Of a DNA stretch of 64,000 nt, positions 1-10,090 are shown in pieces. The DNA is from Camellia lanceoleosa (Eukaryota > Streptophyta > Magnoliopsida > Ericales > Theaceae): contig CM045758.1 in assembly GCA_025200525.1 (NCBI GenBank), forward strand, positions 65,408,598 through 65,472,597. Reading direction: 5' to 3'. A program made the translations under genes and the position numbers. Below the pieces are notes generated by a model. That model did no database searches, was not told the DNA's origin, and saw only the letters and a program-made list of their open reading frames with translations. The first letter of the stretch is position 1. Each line of letters starts with the position of its first letter.

Positions 1-91
1 TATCTCAAATAGGACCTAATGGAATAGTCAAAAAGAATATGGGTTAAATGGAACATAAGTAATTCAATATGGATTTATGGAAAAAGCTCCC
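1..91. mobile_element. Right terminus of a Mutator-like element (continues off the window)
   Basis: Reversed, these bases read GGGAGCTTTTTCCATAAATCC and then phrases equivalent to 'TTCCATTTAACCC' and 'ATTCCATTAGGTCC'. The same ordered phrases start the element at about 61407. It is most simply one end of a terminal-inverted-repeat element whose body lies left of the window. Its target duplication cannot be checked. Confidence 0.5.
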
Positions 92-223
92 AATATATTA
101 TGTCTTTTTATATTCATCAATCATTCGATATAAAATTATAAATTTTACTCTCTTTTTTTTTTTTTTTTTTTTTTTATCAATCACAACATTTTAAAATATC
201 ACGTAATCGTAGTCATGGAACAT
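92..223. other. Short spacer with T-run
   Basis: AT-rich spacer with a poly-T run of about 25 bases near 150-175. No coding or RNA feature is visible. Confidence 0.6.
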
Positions 224-231
224 CCAATAAC

Positions 232-1338
232 TAAGGGTGCAACTTGGATGGGTTTAACCTGAGCAACCTGTACCCAATCCAAGTGTTTTTAGGGCTTGGG
301 CAACAATAAATTGTAATTTGGACGGGCCTGGAAAATTTTTGATGCCCGAATTGCAATTTGGGCTGGGCCTGGGTATGGGTAGAGATTGTGTGTAACCCTA
401 GCAACTCGAGCCCGAATTGCATTTTATATATTATAAAAATTATATAATATATGTATAAAGAGGCGGCCCTTAGATTTTATTTTATTCTAATTTTTTTTGC
501 TGGGTTTTGGCCCTTAGTTTAGAATCTTGTATTTGGATCATTAAATTAAAAGTAAATACTAAACCCTACCTATTCTTTTCTTCTCTCTATTTATCTCAGA
601 CTCTTATTTTTTTCTCAAAGAGTTAAAGAACGGCAGAGAGAGAAACAAGGACCACAGAGTTTAATCAGGAAATGATTCCATCCATTTAAGAACGATGGAG
701 AGAGAAACAAAGACCACGAAGTTTAATCAAGGAAGGATTCTATCTGTGTAAATGTTCCTGCTCTTAAGGATTCAAAGTAAGCAATCCAGTTATACTCTTG
801 TATCTTGATTAATATTTTACTACTCTAGCTTGTATACTGATAGGAGAATGTTTATCCTAGCCTTCATCTATGAATCTCAATAGTTTAATCATGAAGATAC
901 TGATCATTTTGGGCTATGGTTTAGATCCACTTAAATGCACCATTGCTAGTCCTTTATTTTAGATTTGGATGCATTCTGCTGTTGCATCTGCAGAAATTCA
1001 AATAATGATGAAATTAACTGCTTATTAGATTGTGGTGGTCAATACTTAATCAAGGTATGTATCTATACAAATCATATTTAACTTAAGTTTTTTTTCTAAT
1101 TTCTCCTGTCAATATGAAAAGATAAAAAAGGACTTTTTATTGTAATATCATCATATTTTTTGTGAATTTGAGCACTTCAGACTAATTCGAATTCAAATTA
1201 TAAAATTTAGTCCAAGCTTAAGCAATTGAGCTTGAATTAACGGTCGAGCTTGGATGGGTTTCAGCATGGCCAAATACAATTCTAACTAGGCGTAAACAAC
1301 TCTGCAAACCAAGCAAACTGGCCCAAATTTCACCCTTG
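232..1338. mobile_element. hAT-like non-autonomous element with 8-bp target duplication
   Basis: CCAATAAC at 224-231 is repeated exactly at 1339-1346. Between them the ends are imperfect inverted repeats (TAAGGGTGCAACTTGG at the left; CAAGGGTGAAATTTGG read inwards from the right). An 8-bp duplication with a TAGGGTG-type end fits hAT elements. The subterminal region is rich in GGGCCTGGG-type words. No transposase is present. An internal segment at about 628-750 is an imperfect tandem duplication of about 62 bp, with the phrases 'GAGAGAGAAACAA' and 'GTTTAATCA' in both copies. Confidence 0.75.
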
Positions 1339-1406
1339 CCAATAACTAATTCTAACCTAATAATCACTCCTGATGAAAGGGTTGGATTCGGTGTAACACT
1401 GGAATC

Positions 1407-1570
1407 CTAGATTTGGGAGCCGCCACTGCCACGCGGCATTAACTCATAAAAGCTACGCATCGCATCGGAACACTCACAACAATCATCGTATGATTGGAAT
1501 TTGGAAGCTTGTTTGTTGAGCTTTGATGACACTGTTTTCCAGATTTTTTTTCTTAAAAATAAAATAAAAC
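1407..1570 (-). pseudogene. Possible terminal exon of an unidentified protein gene
   Basis: On the minus strand an open frame reads KKIWKTVSSKLNKQASK and then SYDDCCECSDAMRSFYELM, ending GSGGSQI and a stop at about 1407. Composition looks protein-like rather than AT-rich noise (charged residues, paired Cys, a sensible C-terminus). A pyrimidine-rich tract ending TTTTTAAG lies just upstream and could be a 3' splice site. I cannot name the family. No partner exon is visible in the 1.9 kb before the copia nest. It could be a relic or the last exon of a gene broken up by transposons. Confidence 0.3.
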
Positions 1571-1679
1571 AAATGTATATATATATTTGTATTTTTTTAT
1601 TCTTCAATTCTGTCTTGATAATTTTTTTTGGTCTTATAATTGAAATTTAAAAAAATAAAAACATAAGTAAAAAATTTAA

Positions 1680-1897
1680 GGAAAATTTATCCATAAGTCC
1701 TAATTTCAGAAAAGTTGAACTATTTAGTCTTAAAATTTTTTTTATGCTCCATTTAGTCCCATTTGCACATCAATTTAATGTTCGAAACATTAATCTAATG
1801 TTTGAAACATTGTAATGGGACATTTCAGTTTTTAAGAAAACTTTTAAGACTAAACAGTGTATAAGTTATTAATTTGGGATTTATTAGTACATCTCCC
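1680..1897. mobile_element. Mutator-like MITE with perfect 9-bp target duplication
   Basis: AAAATTTAA at 1671-1679 is repeated exactly at 1898-1906. The 218-bp element has long degenerate terminal inverted repeats of about 80 bp: GGAAAATTTATCCATAAGTC at the left, and a reversed right end that reads GGGAGATGTACTAATAAATC. The phrases 'TATTTAGTCTTAAAA' and 'GTTTAGTCTTAAAAG' occur in mirror positions. The same TIR family bounds the larger 51354-52638 element. Confidence 0.85.
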
Positions 1898-1906
1898 AAA
1901 ATTTAA

Positions 1907-3431
1907 ACCACCATAGATTTGCTATACTTAAGTTAATTTTTGACTTTTAACTTTTTTAAGTTACATTATTTTTTTATTTTTTTATATATATATTTTTTTA
2001 AAAAGTCAAAAAAAAGTTAAAAATCAATTTTTAATCAACTTCTGAAAACAAGCCAAACTCCCATTTAGAAATTTGACTATTTTGGTTAATTTTTTAACTA
2101 TTTAACTAGTTTGGCCTATTAAAAAAATTATGTTTGGAATGATAATTGATTTTTTTTTTTTTTTTGGTAATTGATTTTATGAATGTGGGAAAAAAGTGAA
2201 ATGAATAATTTAGATGTGACATTTTATTTTAATCTACTTCATCTTTATTGACTATTTTAATTAAAAAATAAAAATAAAGATCACAAACCCAAGTTTCTAA
2301 AAAATCCCCATATTTAAAGCTCTTCTAAATGAAATAGCTTGAGGCAAGTTTTTTTTTTTCCTCATCTAATAATCTAGTTGAGTGTCCTCAAAAAAAAAAA
2401 AAAAAAATCTAGTTGAGCTTGCGTAGAGTAAAATTTGACTCAATTCCTAAAACATAAGAAAAACAAAATTAATATTTATTTTAAAATACATATAAAATAT
2501 ATTTTTATTAATTTATATGATTTCTATACTTATTTTTTTATAAAATATTTGTGTCAATTTACATATTTAATTGAATAAATTTATTAATAATATGAGCACT
2601 TTATTTTTCTTTTTAATGTGCAAATTAATTTAAATTTAGTTTTCTTTTCAATCTCGAGCTCAATTCATATTGAGTTAAATCAAGCTTTTCCAATATTAGA
2701 CGAGCCAAACTTGAACTTGGTTTTTTAAGTTTGACTTAAGTTAGACTACCTCTCAAGTTAGCTATTTTTTAGCAAGTCAAGTTTAAACGCACCAAAACTC
2801 GACACAATTCAGTTGTAACTACTTATGATTAGGTGAATTAATGAAAAGTTTCATAATGTATGACCTATGAGTGCCAAAGCCTTTTTTGGGAAGGAGCTTA
2901 TAAGCTAGTTTATTAACTTTTGGCTTATTTAAATTATATTATCTTTCTACTTTTTACATATCTTTTTGTAATAAATAAAAAAATTAACTTTTTTAGCACT
3001 TCCCTAAACAACCTGAAAAGAGTTTTGCTGCATAGAAACTAAACACAAAATAAGACACAAACACTCACAAACTTAGAGTGTGCCTACATTCTATTTTTAT
3101 GTACTCCTAACTAATTAGTGTGGTACAAATGGTTGACTTGATATTGAACTCGAGCTTGGGCATGGCTCATTTATGTAATCAAGTTAATTTGAGTTGAGCT
3201 TAAACTCATTTTTTAGCTCGAGTTGAGCTATAGGCTCGAGCTCAAGCCCGACTAATTTTTAGCAAAGCCCAACTCAAACACTTCAAAATTCACTGTGACT
3301 CATTTGCAACCTTACTCATGCTTGGGTGAACTAATGAAAGTAGATTGGTTATGGCTTGCAATTCCTAAAAGCATCACTACATTGTCATTCTGATTTAAAG
3401 ATTTTGTTGCGCAGAATAATAAAACACAGTA
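1907..3431. other. AT-rich spacer with two diverged copies of a repeat
   Basis: No gene. Around 2640-2890 and 3140-3430 two diverged segments share phrases such as 'GGTGAAYTAATGAAA' and runs rich in CTCGAGCT/AGCTCGAG, typical of old transposon debris. The segment at about 3040-3090 resembles the sequence immediately flanking the copia insertion (see findings). Confidence 0.5.
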
Positions 3432-4114
3432 TAAAATGTTGGAACAATTCGTTTTCTTTTCTTCAGTTGGTGATCTTCGGGGTCTTTAAAATTTGGTGAT
3501 GATTTTGTCTATGTAGAACAGAAAATTGGTGCTTCAAGTCGCGTTACTTAGTCTCTTTTCTAAAGGCAATATTTGCATCCACCAATAGTTGTGCAGGGGG
3601 TTTTAACAAATTCATCTCTACAATACAATGAATCCTGATTTGAGGATCAAGTTTACCGGTGTCTGCACTGACGACAATAAATCAGAATACTCTTGATATA
3701 ATCAAGAAAACTAAGACGTTAATAATCAAGTCTGCAAAATTTGATTACAAGTAAGTGTAGACACCCCATTTTTGACTGCCCGCAAGATTTGTGCGTTTTA
3801 TTTTGAGCACTCGATGATGAAAGTTACATTGTCAATGGTTAGAATTCTCAACGAAGAAATCTAGTTTTAGCTCTAAAAAATCTCAACCTTCCATACCCAA
3901 GTTGTTTCCATACCTCTATACCACAAAAATCCATCTTTTAGCACTATGCCACCTTACACTGAGCCTGAAATAGAGGAACAGGGGAGCTACATTTGGGCCC
4001 GGCCTTGTCTTATTTGGGGTCGACCGTGCCTTTTGGGCGAGAAACACTGTTTTGGGTGGGAATCCGCCAGCTGTTTATTTTTAAAGATATTTGTGACCTA
4101 TTTGACTCAAATTC

Positions 4115-4122
4115 TATAAATA
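4115..4122 (+). promoter_or_regulatory. Putative TATA box of solo LTR #1
   Basis: TATAAATA lies about 360 bp inside the family A LTR, in the U3-like part. The sibling LTR #3 has a TATATATA at the equivalent place (about 13382-13389, opposite strand). Confidence 0.45.
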
Positions 4123-7100
4123 CGAGCTCATATCTCTGTTTTGGGGTTAAAAAAATTTCCAAGAGTGTAAAAAAGTCTTTGAGAGCTCCTTCTTCCTTAG
4201 TAAGCTATTTTTGAGCAAGCCTATCATCTTTGAGCTATATTTATACCTCATATACAACCTTAGAGCTGAACCTTGGAGCCTTAGTTGAGCCTTGAGAATC
4301 ATAATTCAACCTTGAGAGTGCTCTAGGAACAAGTTTGGTTTACAACCAAAGCTTGCTCTTTTCAAGAGGTATAAGCTTGTCACCTTTCTCCTTGCTTTCA
4401 TTTCAATCCTTTTTCATCTTGTTCTTGCGTTTTTGTACTGTTTTGGATCCATTTTAAGTGTTGGAACTTGGGGTTGGATAGCTACCAAAGGTAAAGAGGC
4501 TTAACACCTTTTCTTACACCTCATTTCATAGCTCATCCCCTTTGTTTTACCACAATTTTCTTGGCTCACAAAATGATTTTCAAAGTTTAAAAGGGCTAAA
4601 AAAAAATGGTTTAGAATTCCAAAAAGTGGAAGGTTTAGCCACCCCTCTTTGGTCTTGCTTACTAGTTTTGTAACTCTTTATTTTTGGCTATCTTTTTGTG
4701 CTCTTTAAACATATTTTTGGCTACTGTTTTTTATATGTTAGGGGCTGTTTTAGGGTTGTTTACTTCCTTTAATTAGTTTAAGCTTTGAATGCTTTGAATA
4801 CTTTGCTTGTTGTGTTGTAAGTCCTCATGGCTTTGGTTGTTTAGGCCTTAGACACCAAGTCATTTGAGTTGATAGCTTTCTTTCATGTAAAGAGTCTTAT
4901 CTTGTGTAATAATCAACTTTGCATAATCATTTCTGCACCCTCCTTCCTTTCTTGGTTTTCTTTGTTTGAGAGTCGTTTCAAGTGAGTGTTGTTTAAGCTT
5001 GAGAAAGAGACCCTTCCATGGTTAATGGTTTAATTTCTTCGGAGGTTTATTACCATGGCATTACATCTCTCTCATATCCAAAACAACTTCTCGTTTGACA
5101 ATTCACTCCTTTTAGTGGACTTAAATCTCACTTTTAGACTAAAAGATTAAGTAATGGAAATGTAAGTCAAAAAAGGAAAATAAAATTGACTTAAAATCAA
5201 TTCAACCGACATAAAGAAGATAAATAAAATTGGTTGGATTCGGTTAGATGTTATGTCGAGTCGATCGCGTCAATAGTCATCACTTATTAATCCATGATGT
5301 TTGATGATTCTTAGGGGTGTCTACCTCCTTCTTTGAGCTAATGACATGATAGGAGGGATGGGTGGTCGTTTTTTATTGCATTTATTAATTTTTTGTCCAA
5401 TTGTGTTCAAAATCATCAAGCAATCAATTTGCGCCTCTTGATGGTTTCAGACCCAAATTCGTTCTTTTCCTGAGTTTCTCCATGATAGAGAAGAGTAGAA
5501 GGGACAAACATGGTTTAAAACTGCTCTGTCTGTATTATTTTCACCTCAGAGCACAAAATATTTTTCTGCAAGAAAATAGAGCATGGCTAGCCCTGTTTGG
5601 ACTTGACTGGGCCTCATTGAGGGCCGACTAGGCTCCAATATTTGGTAAGCAGAGTACTTTTGGCATAAACAGGGGATAGTGGCTGAGGGTGAAACAGAGC
5701 AGTTCCACAGAAGGCAAACAGAACAACTTCTGAAAACCATCTGCATGGACGCGCATCCAATCCTTGTGCATTGTTAATGACGTTCATGTTAATGTTGTTC
5801 ATATTAATGTTACAATAGCACTGTTCATGTTATTGTTGTAATTATTGTTGTAATTAGTGTTATAATTCTTATTGTTATACTATCCTTGTTGTAATAAGTT
5901 AGATTGCTAGTTATTTATTTAGCATTCATTCGAATTTGAAATAAGTAATAGTTTATTTATTGTTCATATTGGATTTGTAATAGCTAGTTTTAATTCAGAC
6001 ACTTTGACATTCGGACCCTTTTTGTAATGGTCCTGAAATACGTGTTACAATTATTTTTCTTAATTATGGGTTAATATGAACTAATTTGAGAATATCTGTC
6101 GAAATTGGAGAAACATCTGCTAGGTCTACGACTTTGGAACTGAAATTGATGACCTTAATGAGTTCAGAAACCGAAATTGAGTACAGGGATATGCTAATGG
6201 AAATTTTTAGAGCTATTTGAGAAGTTTAATTGAAAATTGATTTCCGCTGATTCATTAAGGTGCGTTTGGATGGTTTCATTGCGTCCTGACACTGAAATTG
6301 AAGACCTTAGAGCCTTTAGAAACCAGAACGGAATACTTATTTGTGATTAGTGTGATTTTTAAGACCTAATTTTAAGTTTTGTAAAAATTTGATTCAGAAT
6401 GAATTAAATATAATATATATATATATATACATTACTTAGAGTCAACAAAAGAAGAAGAAAAATCTGGAGAAAGAGAGAGAGGTCTAGAGAAAGGGGGAAA
6501 CCAAGAGGAATGTATGGAACTTGAAGGAGAGGCTCAAGATCAAACTTGTATTCAACAAGATTATGCAAGATTAAGTACCTATAAAGGCCCTAGGTAAGAA
6601 TCTAACTCCTAATTCTTGAAGATTAAGTGTTATAGAGTTGAATTTATGATTTATGTGCGAGTTTTGCATATATTTTGCCATATGTTGTTAAGAACATGTT
6701 ATATCCTCATGTATGGCATAGATTTATGGAAATCATGTTCATAAATTTGTTTTCTTGCATGCTTCTTGAGATTTGAAGAATAAACCCCATGAATTTCAAG
6801 GATAGGAGCTCAATTTGATGGTTTTGTATTTCAACTTAAGGGTTTGAATGTTTTGTATAAAATTTAAGCTCCATTTTGAAGTTATGATTTTGTTTAAACT
6901 AGATATGTTTCATTCGATATGTTTTTATGAGTTTTTGGCCTTGAAATACATGGAAATGAAGTATGATATTGGAAAGAATGAGATTCAATTCAAGAGTAGA
7001 TTTTCGGGCTGCAAATAGACCGAGACTGCTCAAGTGGCCAACCTTTATTTGCCAAAAAATGCCTACTGTTTCACCACTGCACGAGCGGCCAGACCACCAC

Positions 7101-7268
7101 ACGTGAGAGCAAGGCCACTGCACGTGCGGCTAACATGGCAGATCCAACCTGTTTTTCTGGCTATGTCTCGGACTATTGGGCCTTTGTTTGTGTGGTTTTC
7201 ATGTGGTTTCCATGTGCATTCGCATCTTATAAACATAAAGAAAATTAAGGAACGAAACAGAAAAATTA

Positions 7269-8504
7269 AGTGTCGTTTGGTAACACTTACGTTTTTAGTT
7301 TTCTGTTTATATTTACAAAAATTTTAAAAACTCAAATAAAAATTTGTTTGGTAAATTTTTGATTTATAAATCAGTGGTCTCAGTTTATAAATTTGGCCAA
7401 AAAATGTAAACTCAAAAAATGTGTTTTCGTTTTAAGTTTTGAGTTTTGAGTTTTTTTTTTTTTTTTACCCAACACTAGCCACCTCCCGCCATTATTTTCT
7501 ACCACCGTCTTCCGCTACCACCACCCACCACCTGCCATCACCACTCACCACCCACCTACCACCACCACCTCCCACCACTACTCACCACACACCTACCACA
7601 CACTACCACCCACTTGCCACCCACTCGCCACCACCACTACCACCACCATCACCACCCACCACCCATCTGCCATACACCCGCCTCCACCCACCACTCACAT
7701 TACCATCCACCGCCATGCTACCATCCGTCACTTACCCGCCACCACCACTCACTACCCACCTACCACCACTATCCACTACCCACCACCACCACTAGCCACC
7801 GGCCACCACCACTGCACCACCACCACCCACCACCACCCACCACCACCACCACCACTACCACCCACCACCATCCACCCTACCACCACCACCGCCACCCACC
7901 CACCCACCACCACCACCGCCACCCACCTCACCACCACCACCCACCACCCACCACCACCACCCACTTATCACACCACCACACCCACCACACACCACCCACC
8001 ACCACCACCACCACCACCACCACCACCACACCACCCGCCACCACTGCCATCCGCACCCACCACCACCACCATCCGCCACCATCGCCACCACCACCCACCA
8101 CCACCACCACCACCCGCCACCACCCACCCACCACCACCACCCGCCACCACCCACCACCACCACCACCACCACCACCACCACCACCACCACCACTCACCAC
8201 CACTCACCACCACCGCCACCACCACCACCACCACCACCCACCACACCACCACCCACTACCCACCCACCCACCCACTACCACCCGCTACTCACCACCCATC
8301 GTCACCACTTTCTACCACCGTTTTCCGCCGTCACTTGCCACCACTTGCCATTTCTCACTCTTTTTTATATTTTTAAATTTTTAAAAACATTTTGTCAATT
8401 ACCAAACGTGTTTGTAGTTTACGTTTTTCTAAAAATAAACAAAAATCAGTTTATAAAATTTTTGTAAATATAAACTAAAAACGTAAACGTTACGAAACAG
8501 ACCC
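7269..8504. mobile_element. PIF/Harbinger-like MITE with a CCA-repeat interior
   Basis: TTA at 7266-7268 and 8505-8507 flanks inverted ends. The left reads GTGTCGTTTGGTAAC and then 'TTACGTTTTTAGTTT'. The right, reversed, reads GGGTCTGTTTCGTAAC and then 'TTTACGTTTTTAGTTT'. Inverted similarity continues for over 100 bp. There is no transposase. The interior (about 7480-8350) is a long imperfect CCA/CCACC repeat. Confidence 0.7.
7480..8350. repeat. About 870-bp imperfect CCA/CCACC microsatellite
   Basis: The + strand is made almost wholly of C, A and T in CCA, CCACC and CACCCA units with very few G. This extreme strand asymmetry gives long open frames rich in Pro/Thr/His on the + strand and Gly/Val/Trp on the - strand. 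These are composition artefacts, not genes. Imperfections throughout suggest an old, slowly decaying expansion. Confidence 0.95.
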
Positions 8505-8699
8505 TTAGTAATGAGTAATTGAACCAGTGAGACTATATATTAAACCATTGTGCTTGTCTGTGTTTATATAGGTTAGACGTGGCACCGTAGCCACGTGCCC
8601 CACGGAACGCACTGTGAGTAACAATGTTGTAAAGATATGTTTGAGTTATTCTTTCTGACTGTTATTGTTATTGTTAAGAATTGTTTCTATAATGATATG

Positions 8700-9020
8700 A
8701 TTTACTGAATGAATGTGTATCTGACTGTAAGTGTTATTGTTAAGAATTGTTTCTACAGTGACATGATTTATTGAATAAATGAGTATTCCATTTCATGCAA
8801 TATACTTACGTGGTCCATACCCGGGGGTAACAATACCGTGGTTATGCTTATGTGGCCCATACCTGAGGGTAAAAATACTGCGGTCTACGTTCACGTGGCC
8901 CTTACTCGGGGGTAATAATGCCATGGTTTATATTCACGTGACCCTTGCCTGGGGGTAACAATACCGAGGCCTATATGTACGTGGCTCTCGCTTGAGGGTA
9001 ATAATACTAAGGCCAAATGT
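8700..9020. repeat. Short imperfect tandem repeat inside solo LTR #2
   Basis: The phrase 'CGTGGCCCATACCYGRGGGTAA', with variants 'CACGTGACCCTTGCC' and 'ACGTGGCTCTCGC', recurs five times at about 45-60-bp spacing between 8810 and 9005. Each copy is followed by 'AATAYYG..G'. A duplicated 'TGTTATTGTTAAGAATTGTTTCT' block precedes it (about 8663 and 8731). It is an internal LTR minisatellite. Confidence 0.7.
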
Positions 9021-10090
9021 GTACAAGACATCGAGTTATATGATTGTCCGCATAGATTATGGTTTGAAAAACTGCTATATATACACGTGGATGCTCATGA
9101 CTGTTATGCTTTTCCTTAATGCACATGTGAATTGCTTTTAATGTTTAAGCGGACATTATTACTAACCCCTTTACTTTAATGTTATTCACTAGGCTTTAGC
9201 TCACTATTTTTTTATGTATATGTATAGGTAAGTGTCCCGGAGGACAAGTTTAGAAGGGGTCTTTACCCAAGCCACTGTTTTGAAGCCTACCGAGTTGTTT
9301 TGAGTGCCTCCTAGTTAGGGCCAGGCCTAGAAGGCCATTGTCAAGCTTTTGGTCATGATGTACATATTCAGCATGTGCATATGTTTTGTATAAGATATTA
9401 TGTTAGAAGTTATGTATCGTTATGTAGGTAAGTTAACGATTATATTTGTACATGTTTGTTCATATAGATGCATAACTCATTGGACTATTGGTATTTTTGT
9501 ATTTTGCTTCCGCCAGCCCCGATTATTTTTAGTTGTACAGGAAGGCCTTTGGTAATCTCAAATTACTGGCCGGTTACGACACTAAACCTATAGGGACGGG
9601 TTTGGGTCATGACACTCTTGCACGGAGGCAAAATATGTAATAATTGTGTATGTCTTCCGACCCCCATTTCTTTCTCCTTGTTATTTACCCGCTTATAATG
9701 GTAACATCATATTTACTTAGTATTTTCCATGACTTGTATCTATTTGTCTTGCACGCATAAGGGTTCGGCTCATTATTCTAACCAATGTCAATTTCAAATT
9801 CTTTGCTCGAATACGTGCTTTATCACATGCCTTGAAATGAATCACATGCCATGTTAGTTGTCGAGCTTGTTATTTGCATAATGTGTGCATTGCATTAGTC
9901 ATATTGCATTGTTTAAGAGTATGCATTTCTTCTAATTATTTTGCTTTATTTGGCTTGCCTTGGAGTACTAGGTGAGCATTTCTTGCTTTAGCATATTGCA
10001 TTGTATGTTTGTGCTGCCATATCAAGCATATTTCACAAGGCTAAGTGCTTAAGTGATATACCTGTTTAAATGCTCGTGGATGAAGGCCTT

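Larger units (their letters stand above)
6023..9614 (+). mobile_element. Solo LTR #2, family B, containing a CCA-rich MITE
   Basis: The element begins TGTAATGGTCC and ends GGGTTTGGGTCATGACA. Flanks are CTTTT (6018-6022) and CTCTT (9615-9619), a 4/5 target-duplication match. Removing the internal 1.24-kb insertion leaves 2,353 bp, nearly the length of solo LTR #6 (2,369 bp). Its last 80 bp match #6 closely (shared 'GGTAATCTC', 'TTACTGGCCGGTTACG', 'GGGTTTGGGTC'). The host LTR #1 resumes on both sides in register with LTR #3, which independently supports these boundaries. The left end is less certain than the right. Confidence 0.7.

Noticed and set aside
7614..8384. 256-codon Pro/Thr/His-rich ORF and several Gly/Val/Trp-rich ORFs on the opposite strand
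   Set aside because: All are direct translations of the CCA/GGT repeat in different frames, with no signal peptide, domain or start context. Composition artefact.
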